Source: Nocardia mangyaensis
Lineage (GTDB): Bacteria > Actinomycetota > Actinomycetes > Mycobacteriales > Mycobacteriaceae
Direction: 5' to 3'
Length of the DNA stretch: 64,000 nt
Assembly: GCF_001886715.1 (NCBI RefSeq)
Contig: NZ_CP018082.1
Coordinates: 6,944,001-7,008,000 of the forward strand
The position numbers and the translations under genes were made by a program. The first letter of the stretch is position 1, and each line of letters opens with the position of its first letter. Positions 17,168-26,278 of this stretch are shown one piece after another. The notes under the pieces were generated by a model. It searched no databases. It was not told where the DNA came from and saw only the letters and a program-made list of their open reading frames with translations.

Positions 17168-18415
17168 TCACTGTCGGTAACTGGCCAGGAAGTTACCGAA
17201 CCGCTCGATCGCCACCGCCAGATCCCGCGCCCACGGCAGCGTCACGATCCGCAGATGGTCGGTCGCGGGCCAGTTGAACCCGGTGCCCTGCACCATCAGG
17301 ATCTTCTCCTGCAGCAGCAGATCCAAGATCAGTTTGGCGTCGTCGCGGATCTCGTGCACGTTGGGGTCCAGGCGCGGGAACGCGTACAGCGCGCCGCGCG
17401 GCTTCACACACGACACACCCGGGATCATGTTCAGCCGCTCCCAGGCCACATCGCGCTGCTCGAGCAGGCGCCCGCCGGGCAGGATCAGATCCTCGATGCT
17501 CTGATGGCCGCCCAGCGCCACCTGAATGGCGTGCTGGGCGGGCACGTTCGGACACAACCGCGAGGACGCGAGCAGGTCGATGCCCTCGAGGAACCCGGCC
17601 GCGTGCTCCTTCGGCCCGGTGATCGCCAGCCAGCCCGAGCGGTACCCGGCCACCCGATACGCCTTGGACAGGCCGTTGAAGGTCAGGCACAGCAGGTCGG
17701 GGGCCATCGAGGCCAGCGAGATGTGCTTGGCGTCGTCGTAGAGGATCTTGTCGTAGATCTCGTCGGCCAGCAGCAGCAGGCGATGCTTGCGCGCCAGGTC
17801 GACGATCTGCTGCAGCACCTCCGCCGAGTACACCGCACCCGTCGGATTGTTCGGGTTGATCACCAGCAGTGCCTTGGTCTTGTCGGTGATCTTCGATTCG
17901 ATATCGGCGATATCGGGCTGCCAGCCGTTCTCCTCGTCGCACAGGTAGTGCACGGGGGTGCCGCCGGCCAGGCTCGTCATGGCCGTCCACAGCGGGTAGT
18001 CCGGCGCCGGGATGAGCACCTCGTCACCGTTGTCGAGCAGCGCCTGCATGGTGACGGTGATCAGCTCGGAGACACCGTTGCCGAGGTAGACGTCGTCCAC
18101 GTCGAGTTCGGGAAAGCCGGGGACCAGCTCGTAGCGGGTGACGATCGCGCGCCGCGCCGACAGGATGCCCTTGGACTCGGAGTACCCCTGCGCGTACGGC
18201 AGCGCCGCGATGATGTCGCGCATGATCACATCGGGGGCCTCGAAGCCGAACGGCGCCGGGTTGCCGATGTTGAGCTTGAGGATGCGATGACCCTCGGCCT
18301 CCAGGCGTGCTGCCTGCGCGTGTACCGGCCCACGGATCTCGTAGACCACGTTCTGCAGTTTCGTCGACTGCTCGAGAACGCGCGGCGGCACATGCGGCGA
18401 TTGATTCGGGCTCAC
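17168..18415 (-). CDS. alaA: Glutamate-pyruvate type aminotransferase (AlaA / Rv0337c AspC type)
   Basis: This is a PLP-dependent fold-type I aminotransferase of 415 residues with a GTG start at 18415. The sequence follows E. coli AlaA closely in motif order: YEIRGPVHAQAARLEAEGH, LKLNIGNPAPFGFEAPD, PAPDYPLWTAMTSLAGG, INPNNPTGAVYS, DEIYDKILYDDA, and the PLP lysine K251 in NGLSKAYRVAGYRSGW. AlaA moves an amino group between glutamate and pyruvate. The mycobacterial homologue next to etfD (Rv0337c) is annotated aspC, so the amino donor preference is not certain. It stands between 6C RNA and an XRE regulator, and likely has its own promoter in the 104-base gap upstream. Confidence 0.93.
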   Translation of the reverse strand: MSPNQSPHVPPRVLEQSTKLQNVVYEIRGPVHAQAARLEAEGHRILKLNIGNPAPFGFEAPDVIMRDIIAALPYAQGYSESKGILSARRAIVTRYELVPGFPELDVDDVYLGNGVSELITVTMQALLDNGDEVLIPAPDYPLWTAMTSLAGGTPVHYLCDEENGWQPDIADIESKITDKTKALLVINPNNPTGAVYSAEVLQQIVDLARKHRLLLLADEIYDKILYDDAKHISLASMAPDLLCLTFNGLSKAYRVAGYRSGWLAITGPKEHAAGFLEGIDLLASSRLCPNVPAQHAIQVALGGHQSIEDLILPGGRLLEQRDVAWERLNMIPGVSCVKPRGALYAFPRLDPNVHEIRDDAKLILDLLLQEKILMVQGTGFNWPATDHLRIVTLPWARDLAVAIERFGNFLASYRQ

Positions 18416-18519
18416 CCGTCCATGGTGCCATCCTGGGCAAACCGATTTTTGCGCCGCCCTGTGCCGTCTCTTCGCGAGTCTCGGCCAGACGCGGCGTGCT
18501 CAGTTGTTGCCCGGCTCGA

Positions 18520-19851
18520 TCACGCGGCGGGGTAGGGGCGGGCGCCGAGGGCGGCGGTGGCGACGCAGAATTCTTCGATCTGTTCGTCGAGGCCACGGGC
18601 TTCGACGGCATTGCGGTAACCGGGGGCGGCGATGCGGCGACGCAGGTCGACCAGGCGTTCGCCGAGCTGGGCGATGCGGCGGTCCTCGGGGAGGCCGAGG
18701 ACCGGGCGTAGGGCATTGGCCGCGCCGTCGATGCTGCCGTTGATGAGGTGGGCGGCGGCGTTGTCGACGCGGGCCAGTGATTCGGCGCCGTAGGAGCGCT
18801 GCGGGGCAGGACCACTCGTGTAGAGCGTTATGGCACGTTCGGTGGCGGTCAGCGCCTGGTCGGCGCGACCGAGCTGGATGCAGGTGGCGCCCGCGTAGTA
18901 GGCGGCCTTCGGTTCGGGAAAGCCGAACACCCCGCCGATCTCGTCGTGCAGTTCGTCGCGCCGGTCGCCCGCGGCCACCTCGGCCGCGCGCAGGCAGCGA
19001 TCGGTCTCGCCGTCGTTGCCCAACCGCGCCCACACCCGGGCCTCGATGTTGAGCAGTCGCACCCTGGCCAGGCCGGGGGTGGTGAATTCCTGACCACTGC
19101 GCGCCAATTGAACGGCGTTGCGCGGCCGGTCCGACCAGTTCTCGATCAGCGCGTGCATGCCACGCGTCCACGCGCGTAAACCGTTGTGGCCACTCAGTTC
19201 CGCGTACGCCCATGCGGCCCTGATCTGTTCGCCCGCGGCATCGAGGTAGCCGAGGTCGGTGCTCGCGTTGGCCAGCAGCCCCGACAGGGTGCCCGCCAGT
19301 AAATACAGGTGGCTGGTGTCGACCGGCTTCTGCTGCCCGTCGAGCAGCCGGTACACCCGCCTGCGCACCCGCAGCATCTCGACCATCATCGGCGCCGGTG
19401 CGGCGTGCACGTATTCGTTGGCGATGCGCCGGACGTCGGCGTCGAGCTGGGCCAGCGTCGTCGCGCCGACATTGGTGCTCTCCGCGGCGGCCGCGTGTTC
19501 GCTGGCCTCGTGCGCAGCCGCCATGATCAGCTCCCTCTCCGACATCATCTCGGGCACAGTGCCTTTGATTCCCGCGTCGACGAATGCGAGCAGATCGGCA
19601 TCGCCTGCGGGTGCGAGCAAGGTCGAGAAACGTGCGCGGACAACATCGTCGGAGCGAGCCAACGACGTGTCGAGTGCTGCTTGATTCACCGGGCGCGGGC
19701 GCACCCGCGCCCCACCGGCCTCCCATTTCGACACCAGCCGTTCGTGCACGCCGAGATGAGCCGCGAACTCTCGGATGCTCATTCGTTTGGCATCGCGAAG
19801 GGCCCTGGCCTCTCTGCCTGTCCACTCCCCGACCACGGCGTCACCTTTCAC
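18520..19851 (-). CDS. XRE-family regulator with TPR-like C-terminal domain
   Basis: The 443-residue product has an N-terminal helix-turn-helix (about 11-65: GREARALRDAKRMSIREFAAHLGVH, the recognition part being HERLVSKWEAGG) followed by ~370 residues of helical repeats resembling TPRs. This is a common actinobacterial layout in which the C-terminal domain senses a ligand or peptide. The GTG at 19851 sits directly against a G-rich run. A GTG at 19836, preceded by AAAGGTGA, is a good alternative and would remove five residues. It is divergent from the gene at 19977, so the 125-base gap probably holds an operator for both. Confidence 0.8.
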   Translation of the reverse strand: MKGDAVVGEWTGREARALRDAKRMSIREFAAHLGVHERLVSKWEAGGARVRPRPVNQAALDTSLARSDDVVRARFSTLLAPAGDADLLAFVDAGIKGTVPEMMSERELIMAAAHEASEHAAAAESTNVGATTLAQLDADVRRIANEYVHAAPAPMMVEMLRVRRRVYRLLDGQQKPVDTSHLYLLAGTLSGLLANASTDLGYLDAAGEQIRAAWAYAELSGHNGLRAWTRGMHALIENWSDRPRNAVQLARSGQEFTTPGLARVRLLNIEARVWARLGNDGETDRCLRAAEVAAGDRRDELHDEIGGVFGFPEPKAAYYAGATCIQLGRADQALTATERAITLYTSGPAPQRSYGAESLARVDNAAAHLINGSIDGAANALRPVLGLPEDRRIAQLGERLVDLRRRIAAPGYRNAVEARGLDEQIEEFCVATAALGARPYPAA

Positions 19852-19976
19852 TCCCCCTCAAGAGTACGAGCGTGGCAGTGAGACACGCCACAGGTTCGCC
19901 GAATCCATGGCCAGAGGCAGTGAAAAGGCGGTGTGAGGCAGTGGTCACGCACCCTCGCGCGCGCGATGCTTGAGGG

Positions 19977-20483
19977 GTGGAAGCCAGAACTGTCGACGAC
20001 TGGGTGTCTTGCTACCAGCGCGAATTCGGGCTACCCGTTCGCGAGCGCGGTGGCTTCGTCATGCTGCCGATCACCGACCGGATCTGCGTGGTGCACCTGC
20101 CGACCACGCGTGCCGAGAAGGTGCTGGCCGTCTTACGGGAGCAACGCAGGGAGGGTCCGGTGCTGGCGCGCCAGATCCGCTGGAGCCTGCTCGCCGTCCC
20201 CGACGCCCGGCCCCCCGCCGACGTGGCCACCGACCTGTCGGGCCTCGACATCGACATCCCCGCCGTCGGCAGCGCCGTCATGCTGCCCACCAGCCTCGGC
20301 CGGTGGAGCCGCGAAGGCTGTCACTGGGTGCGCCCGCCCGCGGGCCACGATGCGCTACCGCCGCTGTCGCTGCTGCTGCACCTCGCGCTGTCGGTCGTGC
20401 CTCAGCGGGTCTCGACCGCGCTGAGCGAATCGGGCGAGAGCGGGAAGTTCAGGTACGACCGCGACGGCGTCGGCCCGCGCTGA
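19977..20483 (+). CDS. Hypothetical protein divergent from the XRE regulator
   Basis: The 168-residue soluble protein starts at a GTG, with GAGGGG immediately upstream. No signal peptide or membrane segment is seen. Small conserved-looking stretches include [18 protein letters not shown] and [12 protein letters not shown]. It resembles small proteins that accompany XRE regulators in Nocardia and Streptomyces and that some annotations link to a primase/polymerase N-terminal fold, but catalytic residues are not evident, so no function is claimed. Its last 82 bases overlap the 3' end of dcd on the other strand. Confidence 0.6.
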   Translation: MEARTVDDWVSCYQREFGLPVRERGGFVMLPITDRICVVHLPTTRAEKVLAVLREQRREGPVLARQIRWSLLAVPDARPPADVATDLSGLDIDIPAVGSAVMLPTSLGRWSREGCHWVRPPAGHDALPPLSLLLHLALSVVPQRVSTALSESGESGKFRYDRDGVGPR

Positions 20484-21001
20484 CCCTGGTACTTCGATCC
20501 AGCCGCGGCACTGCCGTAGGGGTGCTCGGCCGGACTGGACAACCGGATCAGGCACAGCTGCCCGATCTTCATCCCCGGCCACAGCGTGATCGGCAGGTTC
20601 GCCACGTTCGACAGCTCCAGCGTGATGTGCCCGCTGAACCCCGGATCGATGAACCCCGCCGTCGAGTGGGTCAGCAGCCCGAGCCGCCCCAGACTCGACT
20701 TGCCCTCCAGCCGCCCCGCCAGATCATCGGGCAGCGAGCACACCTCCAGCGTCGACCCGAGCACGAACTCCCCCGGGTGCAGCACGAACGGCTCCCCCGG
20801 CTTCGGCTCGACCAGACTGGTCAGCTCGTCCTGCTGCTGCGCCGGATCGATATGGGTGTAGCGGCTGTTGTCGAACACCCGGAACAGCCCGTCGAGCCGC
20901 ACGTCGATACTCGACGGCTGGACCATCGACTCGAGCATCGGTTCCACGCCCAGCCGCCCCGCGGCGATCTCGGCCCTGATGTCACGATCGGAGAGCAGCA
21001 C
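20402..21001 (-). CDS. dcd: dCTP deaminase (bifunctional dCTP deaminase/dUTPase type)
   Basis: The GTG at 21001 gives the family N-terminus ([20 protein letters not shown]); an upstream start would add an unconserved extension. At 199 residues it is close to the ~190-residue M. tuberculosis enzyme, with near-identical motifs: [17 protein letters not shown], the trimer/active-site region [32 protein letters not shown] and the C-terminal nucleotide-covering segment [14 protein letters not shown]. The enzyme deaminates dCTP, and in mycobacteria it also releases pyrophosphate to give dUMP for thymidylate synthesis. Its C-terminus is slightly extended and overlaps the convergent gene at 19977. Confidence 0.95.
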   Translation of the reverse strand: MLLSDRDIRAEIAAGRLGVEPMLESMVQPSSIDVRLDGLFRVFDNSRYTHIDPAQQQDELTSLVEPKPGEPFVLHPGEFVLGSTLEVCSLPDDLAGRLEGKSSLGRLGLLTHSTAGFIDPGFSGHITLELSNVANLPITLWPGMKIGQLCLIRLSSPAEHPYGSAAAGSKYQGQRGPTPSRSYLNFPLSPDSLSAVETR

Positions 21002-21122
21002 CGGCCCAGTGTAGGCAGCGACCCACCCCCACCCCCTCGGCCCCCCAGCGACCTGCACCGACCCCGAAGACTTGTATCTGCGGCCGACAGGTCTGATAGA
21101 GTCGCGAACGCGTCAGACGCCT

Positions 21123-21193
21123 GCCGATGTAGTTCAATGGTAGAACTTCTGCTTCCCAAGCAGACAGCGCGGGTTCGATTCCCGTCATCGGCT
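21123..21193 (+). tRNA. tRNA-Gly (anticodon CCC)
   Basis: The 7-bp acceptor stem GCCGATG/CATCGGC is perfect. The D arm contains AGTTCAATGGTAGAACT, the anticodon arm TCTGC-TTCCCAA-GCAGA gives anticodon CCC, and the T arm contains GGTTCGATTCC. CCA is not encoded. It reads GGG glycine codons. A terminator follows 7 bases downstream. Confidence 0.95.
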
Positions 21194-21199
21194 CAAATA

Positions 21200-21230
21200 C
21201 GAAACCCCCCAGCTCATCCGGGGGGTTTCG
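21200..21230 (+). terminator. Terminator after tRNA-Gly
   Basis: An 11-bp stem (CGAAACCCCCC with its complement) and a 9-base loop directly follow the tRNA gene. A short T run lies at the 3' side. Confidence 0.85.
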
Positions 21231-21367
21231 TCGTTTCTCCACAGTTCCGATGGCCACCGACCCGAAGCGTGTCCGTGTCGAGCGTGCCCCGGCCGCTCGC
21301 GCCGCCACCCTGCCCCGGGTTATGGTGCCCCACCAGAATCTGATGTCGGCTGGGCCAGGAGCGAGTT

Positions 21368-22174
21368 GTGGACACCCCTGTGCAGACCCGGCGTACGAGG
21401 TGGGAACAACGCACCGAACCGGCGCTGGTCGTCGCGGCGCTGGTCTTTCTCGGCGCGTACGCCGCACCCATCATCCATCCCGGAATCTCGGAAGGCTGGC
21501 GCAGCGCCTGTGCCGCGACGACATGGGCGGTATGGGTGCTGTTCGGGCTGGACTACCTCACTCGGCTCGCGCTGAGCGGCAACCGGTTGCGGTTCATCGG
21601 ACGCAACATTTTCGACCTGATCATTCTGGTCCTGCCGATGCTGCGGCCACTGCGCCTGCTACGCCTGCTGACGTTGCTGTCGATCGCGCACCGCGCCGGA
21701 GCTCCCCAACTGCGCGGCCGAGTAGTCATCTACGCGACCGCCGGTACGGTGATCCTGCTCGGCCTCTCAGGGCTGGCCATCACCGACACCGAGCGCGGCG
21801 CGCCAGGAGCGCAGATCGAGAGTCTCGGTGACGGGCTGTGGTGGTCGATCACGACGATGACGACCGTCGGCTACGGCGACCGGGTCCCCGTCACCACGCC
21901 GGGCCGATTCGTCGCCGCGGCACTGATGATCGCGGGCATCGCGCTGCTGGGTGTGGTGACGGCGACGTTCGCGTCCTGGCTGATCGAGCGGGTGGACGAA
22001 TCGACGCAGTCGCAGGACGCGACACACGAGCTCATCCAGAGCCTGCGCCAGGAAATCCAACGGCTCAACGAACGGCTCGACGCCATCGGGCCGCGCCTGG
22101 CGGATACGGCCGAAGACCGCGATCCGGCGGCACCAGCGGCCGAAGCCCGGCCCGTTCCGGACCACCGCCACTGA
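21368..22174 (+). CDS. Voltage-gated-type potassium channel
   Basis: The GTG at 21368 has AGGAG 7 bases upstream. The 268-residue protein shows helices S1 (ALVVAALVFLGAYAAPII), S2/S3 (WAVWVLFGLDYLTRLAL; NIFDLIILVLPML), an Arg-containing S4 (RPLRLLRLLTLL), S5, the pore helix with selectivity filter TTVGYGD, S6 (AALMIAGIALLGVVTATFAS), and a C-terminal coiled coil (~220-250, QSLRQEIQRLNERLD) that should help tetramerise it. The S4 segment has few positive charges, so gating may be weakly voltage dependent. It has no RCK domain. It stands alone after the tRNA. Confidence 0.92.
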   Translation: MDTPVQTRRTRWEQRTEPALVVAALVFLGAYAAPIIHPGISEGWRSACAATTWAVWVLFGLDYLTRLALSGNRLRFIGRNIFDLIILVLPMLRPLRLLRLLTLLSIAHRAGAPQLRGRVVIYATAGTVILLGLSGLAITDTERGAPGAQIESLGDGLWWSITTMTTVGYGDRVPVTTPGRFVAAALMIAGIALLGVVTATFASWLIERVDESTQSQDATHELIQSLRQEIQRLNERLDAIGPRLADTAEDRDPAAPAAEARPVPDHRH

Positions 22175-22258
22175 CAACGACCTCGGAGCGGCCGACGACG
22201 CCGATCAGCCCAGGCGCGAAACATGGCCCGCCACAACGCGAGTGGAATCAGCCGAAGC

Positions 22259-22576
22259 TCAGCTGCCCAGGCGTACGCAGTCCGTGGCGATCTTGGACTG
22301 GGCCGCGGCGACCTTGCCGGAGTCCTCTTCGCCGAGCAGCTCGGCCGGGTCACCGGACTGCGCGTTGGACACCATCACCCGCAGACCGTTCTGCGACATT
22401 CCCGACTCGAAAAAGACTTTCGCGGCACAGTCGGCGAGCTCTGGATTCTGCAAACCCTTGTCCTGCAACGACTGGGACAGCTCCGCCTGAGTGACCGCGG
22501 GGCCCTCGTCATCGCTTCCACACGCCGACAGCACCGGCAACGCGATGAGCGCCGCGGCGACCAGACAGATCCGCAC
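22259..22576 (-). CDS. Small lipoprotein
   Basis: The GTG at 22576 (GAGAGGA 6 bases upstream) opens a lipoprotein signal of about 20 residues with lipobox LSAC. The mature part is ~85 residues, Ser/Asp/Gln-rich, with two further Cys (LADCAAKVF; IATDCVRLG) that could form a disulfide. DUF732-like small secreted helical proteins of mycolic-acid bacteria have this size and Cys pattern, but the match is not firm. It would be anchored to the outer face of the cytoplasmic membrane. The function is unknown. Confidence 0.7.
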   Translation of the reverse strand: MRICLVAAALIALPVLSACGSDDEGPAVTQAELSQSLQDKGLQNPELADCAAKVFFESGMSQNGLRVMVSNAQSGDPAELLGEEDSGKVAAAQSKIATDCVRLGS

Positions 22577-22699
22577 TGAGTGTCCTCTCGATCGTCGCGC
22601 ATCGGCCGATGCGCGGCCGTGGTGGATCATGCCGCACCGTCGCCGTGGAGGCCAGCGCGAACGGTTCCGCCAGAACTGACTCACGAGTAAGGTAGGGCC

Positions 22700-23449
22700 A
22701 TGGGAGACCACATCACCGTGCGCTTCGATAGCGATCGCGCATATATCTCGCTGAACCGTCCCGGCAAACACAACGGCCTGACGCTGGAAATGCTGCGCGA
22801 TCTCATCGCGGCAGCGCGAAAAGTGTCTGAACACAAGGAAACTCGAGTCGCCATTGTCACGGGAAACGGTCCGAGCTTCAGCAGTGGGCTCGATATCGCC
22901 GCCGCTACCCGCGAACCGTTGGCTATCGTCCGGGAATTCCTGCCCCGACCCTGGCGCGGTACCAACACCTTTCAAGAAGCGTGCTGGTCATGGCGCCGCC
23001 TGGACATTCCGGTGATCGCGGCGGTACACGGCCGCTGTTTCGGCGGCGGACTCCAACTCGCCCTCGCCGCCGATTTCCGGATCGCCGCCCCCACCGCCGA
23101 ATTCTCGGTCATGGAAGCCGCGCACGGGCTCATTCCGGACATGTCGGGCGCCGCCACGTTGTCGCAGCTCATCGGCATCGACCAAGCCCTGCTGCTGACC
23201 TTGACCGCCGATCCCGTCGACGCCGCCCACGCTCGGAAAATCGGCCTTATCACCGAAATCGCCGAGGACCCACTGGCCGCCGCGGAAACTCTCGCCGACC
23301 GCATCGCCGCCCGCGATCCCCGGGCCGTCGCCGCGGCCAAACGACTGTTCGACCGCACCTGGCAACGCGGTTCCCGCACCACCTTCGCCGCCGAGCGCGC
23401 GGCCCAACTGCCCTTGCTGCTGCGTAAAGCGCTGACTCGTAGCGACTGA
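22700..23449 (+). CDS. Enoyl-CoA hydratase/isomerase family protein (crotonase)
   Basis: The 249-residue product is typical in length for the crotonase fold. It has the oxyanion-hole segments VTGNGPSFSSGLDIAAA and IAAVHGRCFGGGLQLALAADF, a modified substrate region (SVMEAAHGLIPDMSGAATLSQLIG), and the C-terminal trimerisation helices. In the second active-site segment the first catalytic Glu position of classical hydratases appears to be replaced (FGGGLQL), while Glu/Asp at the second site remains (MEAAHGLIPD). It may therefore be an isomerase or a hydratase of unusual substrate range rather than FadB/EchA of housekeeping beta-oxidation. It is divergent from the lipoprotein. Confidence 0.85.
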   Translation: MGDHITVRFDSDRAYISLNRPGKHNGLTLEMLRDLIAAARKVSEHKETRVAIVTGNGPSFSSGLDIAAATREPLAIVREFLPRPWRGTNTFQEACWSWRRLDIPVIAAVHGRCFGGGLQLALAADFRIAAPTAEFSVMEAAHGLIPDMSGAATLSQLIGIDQALLLTLTADPVDAAHARKIGLITEIAEDPLAAAETLADRIAARDPRAVAAAKRLFDRTWQRGSRTTFAAERAAQLPLLLRKALTRSD

Positions 23450-23619
23450 CAGGCAATCGGATGAAGAATTCGTGTCGGCTCCCACGTTGATGTTCCCCAC
23501 TTCCGCGCGCAAGGCTGTTAGCATCGCTGCGATTCGCCAACCAGCTGAAATGTGGCATGCGACACAGGCGCCCCTGGAGCGTGCGTCACTTTCGGCCTGA
23601 CCCGGAGGCTCGCACAACC

Positions 23620-24726
23620 GTGAACAAGACCGGATCCATCCTGCTGGCAGCACTGGCAGGGGCCACGGCCTTGCTGGTGAGCGGAGCCACTCCCGCCGTG
23701 GCGAATCCGAACGCCATCAACCCGATTCCCGTCCTCAACGGCACCCACGGTCTGCCCCCGCTGCACGGTCGCACCCAGGCCGTGTTCCAGGTGACCGGCA
23801 TGGCGAGCCCGAACAACACCCAGAACTACAACGTCCTCGGCACCGACCTGGGCATCATGTGGGACAACGGCCGCGGCGAGATGCTCACCGCCTTCGGCGA
23901 CACCGCCGGCATCGGCTTCCCCAACCTGCTCGCGGGTAGCACCTGGGCGTGGCGGTCCAACATCCTGGTCCGCAGCAATTCCAAGAACCCGGCCAACGGC
24001 ATCTACTTCGACAGTGTGGTGCGGGATGTCATCGGTCAGGCGCGCGACCTGATCCCCAGCCCGAAGATCCCGTTCCTGGAGATCAGCCGCATCCCGACGG
24101 CCGGCATCTCGGCCAACGGGGTGCAGTACCTGTCGATGATGTCGGTGAAGACCTGGGACGCGCCCGGTGAGTGGACCACCAGCTTCTCCGGCCTGGCCGC
24201 TTCGGCCGACAACGGCGAAACCTGGGCCGACCTCGGCCACACCCGCCGACCCGCCGAGGGCGGCAACGCGAACTTCCAGATGAACGCGTTCCTGAAGGAC
24301 GGCGGCTTCATCTACGAGTACGGCACTTCGGCGGGCCGCAACAACGAGGCCTTCGTCGCCCGCGTGCCCGAGGCCCAGATCGAGGACCTCGGCGCCTACG
24401 AGTACTGGGATGGCGAGGGCTGGCGTCCGGGCGACGTGAACGCGGCGGCCCCCATCATGGGCGGCGTCGGCGAGCTGTCGGTGATGTACAACGAGCACCT
24501 CGGCCAGTTCGTCTCCCTCACCACCGACCCGTTCAACTCCGTGGTGATGCGCCGCGCGTCCTCCCCGCAGGGCCCGTGGAGCGTTCCGGAGGTCCTGATC
24601 GACGCCCGCGAACTCCCCACCGCCTACGCCCCGTCGATCTTCCCGTACCAGACCGGCCGCGATCTCTACTTCATGACCACGATCCACTCCCAGTACAACG
24701 TCGTGTTGATGCGCACCACGCTCTGA
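23620..24726 (+). CDS. Secreted DUF4185-type protein
   Basis: The GTG at 23620 starts a signal peptide (residues 1-28, NKTGSILLAALAGATALLV, cleavage near AVA-NP); GGAGG lies 12 bases upstream, a longer spacing than usual. The mature protein (~340 residues) has the DUF4185 pattern: NVLGTDLGIMWDNGRGEML, TAFGDTAG, repeated beta-strand segments such as SADNGETWADLGH, and GGVGELSVMYNEHLGQFVSL near the C-terminus, as in five-bladed propeller glycosidase-like folds. Members occur in Nocardia, Mycobacterium and Streptomyces, and some act on arabinan-type envelope sugars. The substrate here is not shown by the sequence. Confidence 0.85.
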   Translation: MNKTGSILLAALAGATALLVSGATPAVANPNAINPIPVLNGTHGLPPLHGRTQAVFQVTGMASPNNTQNYNVLGTDLGIMWDNGRGEMLTAFGDTAGIGFPNLLAGSTWAWRSNILVRSNSKNPANGIYFDSVVRDVIGQARDLIPSPKIPFLEISRIPTAGISANGVQYLSMMSVKTWDAPGEWTTSFSGLAASADNGETWADLGHTRRPAEGGNANFQMNAFLKDGGFIYEYGTSAGRNNEAFVARVPEAQIEDLGAYEYWDGEGWRPGDVNAAAPIMGGVGELSVMYNEHLGQFVSLTTDPFNSVVMRRASSPQGPWSVPEVLIDARELPTAYAPSIFPYQTGRDLYFMTTIHSQYNVVLMRTTL

Positions 24727-24753
24727 GACTCCCGAAAGCTGGCACCATGGTGT

Positions 24754-24778
24754 CGCAAGCACATGGGTAACTCACCGG
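24754..24778 (+). repeat. 25-bp dispersed intergenic repeat, copy 2
   Basis: This is identical to 16715-16739. It lies 12 bases before the methyltransferase start. Read on the plus strand, the ATG inside it opens a nine-codon frame (ending TGA at 24787-24789) that stops one base before that start, so it could also act as a leader peptide. Confidence 0.65.
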
Positions 24779-24790
24779 GGACGGGCTGAC

Positions 24791-25516
24791 ATGACCACTG
24801 ACCAACCGCCGGCCGCGTCGGCTGCCGGTGACGAGCCCGAGTCTGGCCAGAAGTCACGGGGAGGCGGTCCAGCGGAGTGGGATGCGCGGTATGCGCGCAG
24901 TGAATTGGTGTGGGGCGCACCGCCGAACAGCACGGTGGTCGAGTACGTCTACGGCCTCGACAAACGCGTCGCCCAGCTCGCCGAAGGCACCCCGCCGCCC
25001 CTGCCCCGCGCGCTCGACCTGGCCTGCGGCGAGGGCCGCCACGCGCTGTGGCTGGCCACCCACGGCTGGCAGGTGCAGGCGGTCGACTTCTCCCAGGTCG
25101 GCATCGACAAGGGCCGCACCGTCGCCGCGCGCCTGTCCCGTTCGGTCCGTTCCCGGGTGGACTGGCGCTGTGCCGACATCACCGAGCTCGACGCCGCCGA
25201 GGTCACCGGCCCGTTCGAGCTGATCCTGATGGTCTTCGTCCATCTCTCCGCCGACCAGCGCCGCCCCCTGCTGCACCAGCTCGCGGGCATGCTCTCCCCC
25301 GGCGGCATGCTCCTGGTTCTCGGCCACGACACCAGCAATGTCACCGACGGCTACGGCGGCCCCCAGGACGCCGGCATCCTCTTCACCCCCCAGGACATCC
25401 GAGCCGACCTCGACGGCCAGGGCCTCACCATCCGGGTCGCCGACCACGTCTTCCGCCCCACCGAGGGCCCCGACGCCATCGACGCCCTCGTCATCGCCGA
25501 ACGCCCCACCCCCTGA
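24791..25516 (+). CDS. Class I SAM-dependent methyltransferase
   Basis: The 241-residue product has the SAM-binding motif I ALDLACGEGRHALWLA (about 75-90), motif II (VQAVDFSQVGIDKG), motif III (CADITELDA) and the post-motif region FELILMVFVHLSADQRR followed by LSPGGMLLVLGHD. The layout is that of the TehB/UbiG-like Methyltransf_25 group acting on a small molecule, with no sign of RNA- or protein-binding domains. The substrate is unknown. The first ~35 residues are Pro/Ala/Gly-rich and poorly ordered, so an internal start is possible. It is preceded directly by a copy of the dispersed repeat. Confidence 0.88.
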   Translation: MTTDQPPAASAAGDEPESGQKSRGGGPAEWDARYARSELVWGAPPNSTVVEYVYGLDKRVAQLAEGTPPPLPRALDLACGEGRHALWLATHGWQVQAVDFSQVGIDKGRTVAARLSRSVRSRVDWRCADITELDAAEVTGPFELILMVFVHLSADQRRPLLHQLAGMLSPGGMLLVLGHDTSNVTDGYGGPQDAGILFTPQDIRADLDGQGLTIRVADHVFRPTEGPDAIDALVIAERPTP

Positions 25517-25579
25517 CCAAGATCATCAGGCAATGGTGGCGAGAGCTTCTCGGCCGTTGCTTGCGTCAGTGCCTGGTGA

Positions 25580-26185
25580 TCATTCGTCCAGCTGGCGCCA
25601 GCGGACGAACCAGGGAATGACAGTGGCGGCGATGGTGTCGAAGCCGGTGCGGAACGAGTGGGGTTGCTTGGGGATGACGAGGACTTCGGTGGCGTCGGTG
25701 GGGTCGGGGATACCGAAGGGGTCACTGCCGCCGTTGATGACGACGACCTCGATGTCACCGGGGGCCAGCAGCTCCTCACGCCGGGACTTCTCCGGCTTTC
25801 CGGGCGGGTGCAGCGGGAAGGACAAGGCGATCACCCCGCGCGCGTCGGCCGCCACGGCGGTGCGACACGCCACGCGCGCGCCGTTGCTTCGACCCCCCTG
25901 GACGAGCGGGATCCCGGGGAAACGCTCCCGCAACGCGGCGACGATCTCGAGCCAGGCCTCGTCCTGCTTGACCGCGTTGCCCGGCGCGCGGCGACCGGCA
26001 ACCCGATAGGGCTGGACGACGCGAGCCACCACCCCACCGGCTTCGATCGCTGAATCACGCACTACCAGAATGTCTTTCGCGTCGACGCCGCCGCCGGAGC
26101 CGTGCGTGATCGCCAGCAGGAAACTCGGCTCGGCAACCTCGTCGAGCTCGATCTCGGCCGGTCCGGCACTCGTCTCGATGCGCAC
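25580..26185 (-). CDS. Alpha/beta-hydrolase of the KANL3/TEX30 type
   Basis: The 201-residue single-domain hydrolase shows a His-Gly oxyanion turn (AITHGSGGG), nucleophile elbow GGRSNGAR (Ser in G-x-S-x-G), acid Asp in NGGSDPFGIP, and the final His in IPKQPHSF. This matches the COG3571/TEX30 family of small predicted hydrolases, whose natural substrates are not established. The ATG at 26185 gives MRIETSAGPAEIELDE. It is divergent from fadE5 across a 234-base region with operator-like repeats, so the two may share regulation. Confidence 0.8.
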   Translation of the reverse strand: MRIETSAGPAEIELDEVAEPSFLLAITHGSGGGVDAKDILVVRDSAIEAGGVVARVVQPYRVAGRRAPGNAVKQDEAWLEIVAALRERFPGIPLVQGGRSNGARVACRTAVAADARGVIALSFPLHPPGKPEKSRREELLAPGDIEVVVINGGSDPFGIPDPTDATEVLVIPKQPHSFRTGFDTIAATVIPWFVRWRQLDE

Positions 26186-26278
26186 ACCTCACGGTAGCCC
26201 CACGCACACTGCGAGCAACCGCGCCACCGCCAAGCGTGTCTTTCACATCACATTGCGGCCTACCCCTTTGCCGAAGCG

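Noticed and set aside
21123..21193. tRNA-Gly as the attachment site of the tail locus
   Set aside because: The tail locus is 17 kb away and no partial tRNA copy was seen near 38 kb; no integrase is visible.
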